The notes below the pieces were generated by a model. It searched no databases, was not told the origin of the DNA, and saw nothing but the letters and a program-made list of their open reading frames with translations. This document shows positions 6,028-8,235 of a stretch of DNA of 8,235 nt, in pieces. Position 1 is the first letter of the stretch; each line of letters opens with the position of its first letter. The stretch covers positions 1 to 8,235 of the forward strand of contig PFLI01000062.1 in NCBI GenBank assembly GCA_002785065.1. The letters run 5' to 3'. The position numbers and the translations under genes are program-made. Source of the stretch: Candidatus Roizmanbacteria bacterium CG_4_10_14_0_8_um_filter_33_9. Its GTDB lineage: Bacteria > Patescibacteriota > Microgenomatia > UBA1406 > GWC2-37-13.

Positions 6028-6297
6028 ATGAAAAGCACATCGGTTTTTCTCCTCAGGGAGAATTTATCATCTTATTTAGATGAAATAGTAAAAACAGAAG
6101 TACCTGTAGTGGTATACCGGTTTAACAAACCGGTAGCTATTCTCATGCCGGCAAAAGAATCATTATTAAAAACAGACTTTAAAAAGTTTTACGGTTTTTT
6201 AAAGGGAAAAGAAACAGGACTGGAGTATGAATATAGAGTGAGACGTAATGATAAAGAAAAAAAATACATCGAGAATTTGATAAAAAGAAAAACATGA
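6028..6297 (+). CDS. Type II antitoxin, Phd/YefM family
   Basis: This 89-residue protein has the Phd/YefM plan. The N-terminal DNA-binding and dimerisation fold reads SVFLLRENLSSYLDEI (residues 5-20), then the beta hairpin VPVVVYRFNKPVAILMP (25-41), matching the family pattern of a short helix followed by 'p.vv.r..kpvavlvp'. The C-terminal half is highly charged and rich in Lys, Glu and Arg, as expected for the flexible toxin-wrapping tail. Its TGA stop overlaps the toxin ATG in the sequence ATGA, the classic antitoxin-first, coupled arrangement that lets antitoxin be made before toxin. It probably represses its own promoter through the palindrome at 5977-5990. A 9-bp perfect hairpin sequence lies inside the gene at 6115-6135. 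Family call is by motif pattern only. Confidence 0.85.
   Translation: MKSTSVFLLRENLSSYLDEIVKTEVPVVVYRFNKPVAILMPAKESLLKTDFKKFYGFLKGKETGLEYEYRVRRNDKEKKYIENLIKRKT
6115..6135. repeat. 9-bp perfect inverted repeat inside the antitoxin gene
   Basis: TACCGGTTT (6115-6123) and AAACCGGTA (6127-6135) are exact reverse complements around the 3-nt loop AAC. It is GC-richer than its surroundings and would form a compact RNA hairpin within the antitoxin message. It codes for YRFNKPVA, a conserved hairpin segment of the protein, so the symmetry may be coincidental with coding need. There is no U-run after it, so it is not an intrinsic terminator. Confidence 0.6.
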
Positions 6298-6674
6298 AAA
6301 AAGTTCTTGTGAACACAAATATTTTAATTGATTATGTAAACGGATATAATGACGAACTTGGACAGCTGTTTATTAAGCAAGAAACAAAAGACATGGAATT
6401 ATATCTTAATCCTGTTATTTTAAGCGAGTTTTTGAATAATAAAGGACTTAAAAACAAAGAAAAAATGAAAACTGCCTTAGAATTTGTTGACCTTTTTCAA
6501 ATAGCAGATATAAATAAGAAAACAGGTATTATTGCAGGTGAGCTTTTAAGAAATGATACCGTTAATGTACTTGCTGATGCCTTCATAGCTGCTGCTTGTC
6601 TTCAATATGGTTTGTTTCTTTTTACCAACAATAAGAAAGATTTTCAAAAAGTCAGAGCATTAAAATTCCGATAA
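6294..6674 (+). CDS. PIN-domain toxin, VapC-type ribonuclease (one active-site Asp replaced by Asn)
   Basis: PIN-domain toxins are Mg-dependent ribonucleases that cleave tRNA, rRNA or mRNA when freed from their antitoxin. This 126-residue protein matches family length and motif order: LVNTNILIDY (residues 5-14), a central acidic site SEF (Glu45), LADAFIAAA (93-101, Asp95), and the C-terminal FTNNKKDF (110-117, Asp116). The first motif is normally L-V-D-T-N; here the metal-binding Asp is Asn7 (codon AAC at 6312-6314, one transition from GAC). The other acidic positions are kept. The toxin may therefore be weakened or inactive, although the antitoxin and operon structure are intact. Its start overlaps the antitoxin stop by 4 nt. 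Its 3' end overlaps, on the opposite strand, the last 23 nt of the small membrane-protein gene. Confidence 0.88.
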   Translation: MKKVLVNTNILIDYVNGYNDELGQLFIKQETKDMELYLNPVILSEFLNNKGLKNKEKMKTALEFVDLFQIADINKKTGIIAGELLRNDTVNVLADAFIAAACLQYGLFLFTNNKKDFQKVRALKFR

Positions 6675-6951
6675 TTATTCCTATTATCCCTCCGAAAAAA
6701 ACCACATTAAAAAAAGGAAACAGTGCGCTCAATTTAGTATTGAGCTCTGTAGTAAGTTGTTTACTAACAATACGTTTCCCAGATTGATAACAGTGGATAA
6801 ATTGTCTTAGTTCTCCGACTTTGAAACAGCGTTTTGAAAGTATGACTCCCTTCTCTTGAGTTGTTTTATACGTCTGTAAAGGATATCCAAGAAAAAAGAC
6901 GAATAGAAGTGGACTTATCATAAAAATAATGAGTATTATTTTCTTAAACAT
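6652..6951 (-). CDS. Small two-helix membrane protein, uncharacterised
   Basis: I do not recognise a family. The 99-residue product has a Lys-flanked N-terminal hydrophobic segment (about residues 5-22, IILIIFMISPLLFVFF). A polar middle of about 55 residues with two cysteines (Cys42, Cys54) follows, then a C-terminal hydrophobic helix (about 79-98) with a glycine-zipper-like GGIIGIIIG. By the positive-inside rule both ends would be cytoplasmic and the loop outside, where the cysteines could form a disulfide. The ATG at 6949-6951 overlaps the stop of the upstream glycosyltransferase-like gene by 8 nt (ATGTTTAA), the same type of junction as aldolase/FBPase. It is therefore likely co-translated and may be a partner of that membrane protein, though this is inference. 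Its TGA stop lies within the toxin gene on the other strand. Confidence 0.7.
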   Translation of the reverse strand: MFKKIILIIFMISPLLFVFFLGYPLQTYKTTQEKGVILSKRCFKVGELRQFIHCYQSGKRIVSKQLTTELNTKLSALFPFFNVVFFGGIIGIIIGILML

Positions 6952-8149
6952 AATAGCGTGGAATAAGTACGTAACAAAGAATAAATAAAAACTGCCAGAT
7001 GGAAAAGAGGAACATTATATGCGCAACAGTTTCCCTTTTTGTTTTAAAAATTGAAGAAATTCCTTGAAAAATAAGAAGGAAAAAAGGGAAAAGAGCTGTT
7101 AATAAATACCTACCCTGGATATCGCAGGAATATCTGTTAATTTTATATGTTAAACTTACACCCAGAAAAAAAAGAAGTATAAATGTCATATGAGGAATTA
7201 GATACGTAATCCATTCTTTTTGTTTTGAAGTAATTGTTTTCATTATTCCCAATACAAGAAATAGTGAAAAAATAATGGTATACATAATAAAAAATGGTTT
7301 AAATGGATATGGTTCACCCCAACCTACAAACCCTGCAAAATGCGAAATAGGATGACGAAATTCAAGTAAAGCCTGAAAGGGTATAACATACCAAGTAAAT
7401 TGTGGATTATTTTGTGTACAAAAAAACGTATAAACTACAGAAGAAGGAGTGATGCTTTGGGTTGTTATATAGGAATGTATCATCCATGGTAGAAACAACA
7501 TTAATCCGCTTAGACAGACCATAAATCCTTTTATAATATACGTTCGTACTTTTTTCTCTTGGACTCCTCTTAATAGAAACACGAGAAAAGCAAATGGAAA
7601 AAAAACAATATTCTGAAATTTTACATATGTTCCAATAGTGAGAAAAACGGTAATTAAAATCAAAAAATCCTTTGTTATTGCTTTTTTTCTCACTGCAAGG
7701 AAGGCGAGAAGGATACTGAGCGCAAGAGCTGTCGCTGCAATGTCGGGATTAATTGCAATTCCCATTTTTAAAGCAACAGGATTTATTGCAAATACAACAG
7801 TCAGATAATCTGCGATTTTTTTATTCTTTATGAGTTGAATGGAAATATGCCAAACAACATAGATTGTTAAAAAGTAAAAAGCAGTTGATATGAGTCGGAC
7901 AGAATAATAAATAAAAATGAGGTTATGAAACAGTGTATCTGAAATACGAAATAATAGAGATCCAAGGAAATGGTAGAGAGGTGGATGATGAGCCTGATAA
8001 GTAAGAGGTGTTGATTTATAAAGAGTATTAAAGTATATGTTTTGTTCACGAGCTGTTTTTATTTTTGAAAAATTGGGAAGATTATTATCATTACTGGCAA
8101 CTTCCATTACGTTATATATTGTGCTAATATTTTTGTCAAAGAGAGGCAT
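6944..8149 (-). CDS. Polytopic membrane glycosyltransferase-like protein (GT39/DUF2142, GT-C type), N-terminally truncated by an in-frame stop
   Basis: From the first ATG (8147-8149) the frame encodes 401 residues with roughly nine or ten hydrophobic segments. GT-C enzymes of this type transfer sugars from polyprenyl-phosphate donors on the outer face of the membrane. Supporting motifs are HHPPLYHFL (residues 54-62, the 'PPLYY'-like motif of GT39), NPDIAATALALSILLA (134-149) and a late-loop QGRYLLTALFP (345-355), recurrent in DUF2142/GT39 proteins. The usual first helix and catalytic Asp/Glu loop are missing from this ORF. They appear to continue upstream in the same frame, across a TGA at 8192-8194 (see the separate entry). 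A protein starting at 8149 would lack the acidic motif and probably be inactive. Substrate is unknown; cell-envelope glycan or protein glycosylation is the family-level guess. The stop overlaps the small membrane gene by 8 nt. Confidence 0.75.
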   Translation of the reverse strand: MPLFDKNISTIYNVMEVASNDNNLPNFSKIKTAREQNIYFNTLYKSTPLTYQAHHPPLYHFLGSLLFRISDTLFHNLIFIYYSVRLISTAFYFLTIYVVWHISIQLIKNKKIADYLTVVFAINPVALKMGIAINPDIAATALALSILLAFLAVRKKAITKDFLILITVFLTIGTYVKFQNIVFFPFAFLVFLLRGVQEKKVRTYIIKGFMVCLSGLMLFLPWMIHSYITTQSITPSSVVYTFFCTQNNPQFTWYVIPFQALLEFRHPISHFAGFVGWGEPYPFKPFFIMYTIIFSLFLVLGIMKTITSKQKEWITYLIPHMTFILLFFLGVSLTYKINRYSCDIQGRYLLTALFPFFLLIFQGISSIFKTKRETVAHIMFLFSIWQFLFILCYVLIPRYYV

Positions 8150-8235
8150 GCCGGTAGCCTTTGGTACTTTTGGAAAAGCTCCTCTTGCGAGTCAGAATAC
8201 ATATTGAAAATGGTCCGGTTCGTCATTCAATTGAA
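8150..8235 (-). pseudogene. 5' continuation of the glycosyltransferase-like gene, interrupted by in-frame TGA at 8192-8194 (partial)
   Basis: Reading the minus strand in frame with the downstream ORF gives QLNDEPDHFQYVF, then TGA, then LARGAFPKVPKATG, directly joined to the ATG at 8149. DEPDHFQYV followed by 'LA..G..P' is the expected first extracytoplasmic loop of GT39/DUF2142 proteins, including the conserved acidic pair. The frame is continuous on both sides of the stop, so this looks like a single nonsense change (for example TGG to TGA) rather than an indel or a true gene start. TGA is clearly used as a stop elsewhere in the window (antitoxin, small membrane protein), so general recoding is unlikely. 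Either the gene is broken or the base is a sequencing error. The true start lies beyond the right edge. Confidence 0.65.

Noticed and set aside
8192..8194. Alternative genetic code with TGA as Gly or Trp, as in some Patescibacteria lineages
   Set aside because: The antitoxin ends at TGA in a classic ATGA overlap and the small membrane gene ends at TGA; Trp and Gly in the core enzymes are encoded by TGG and GGN, with no in-frame TGA.

Overview
The window looks like bacterial chromosome of low G+C content, dense in genes. It most resembles a Candidate Phyla Radiation (Patescibacteria) genome, perhaps Microgenomates. That placement is inference: it rests on the AT-rich composition, small genes, missing Shine-Dalgarno sequences, a minimal sugar-phosphate gene set, and a membrane glycosyltransferase-like protein of a kind common there. 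No RNA gene or phylogenetic marker is present to confirm it.

Layout. Positions 1-332 hold the 3' end of an unrecognised, possibly pilin-like gene. A HIT-family gene (minus strand) converges on it. Divergent from HIT is the metabolic core on the plus strand: class II fructose-bisphosphate aldolase, overlapping by 8 nt a class I fructose-1,6-bisphosphatase, then a 77-nt near-perfect palindrome, then glyceraldehyde-3-phosphate dehydrogenase, a repeat-filled AT-rich gap, and phosphoglycerate kinase. Together these four enzymes link 3-phosphoglycerate to fructose 6-phosphate, apart from triose-phosphate isomerase, which is not in the window. A dedicated FBPase suggests the set can run in the gluconeogenic direction.

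From 5505 onward the content is accessory. An unrecognised minus-strand gene lies divergent from a Phd/YefM-PIN (VapC-type) toxin-antitoxin operon. That operon has a clear promoter, a 14-bp palindromic operator candidate and a predicted leaderless start. It runs head-on into a minus-strand pair: a GT39/DUF2142-like polytopic membrane protein, and a small two-helix membrane protein that overlaps its 3' end. The glycosyltransferase-like frame continues past its first ATG to the window edge, but an in-frame TGA interrupts it just after a conserved Asp-Glu motif.

I see no CRISPR array, tRNA, rRNA, transposase or clearly new multi-gene system. The points most worth a second look are the mirror-image divergent promoter holding both start codons of HIT and aldolase, the 77-nt palindrome, the interrupted glycosyltransferase, key-residue substitutions in the HIT and PIN proteins, and a GAPDH whose cofactor loop lacks the usual NAD-selective aspartate.
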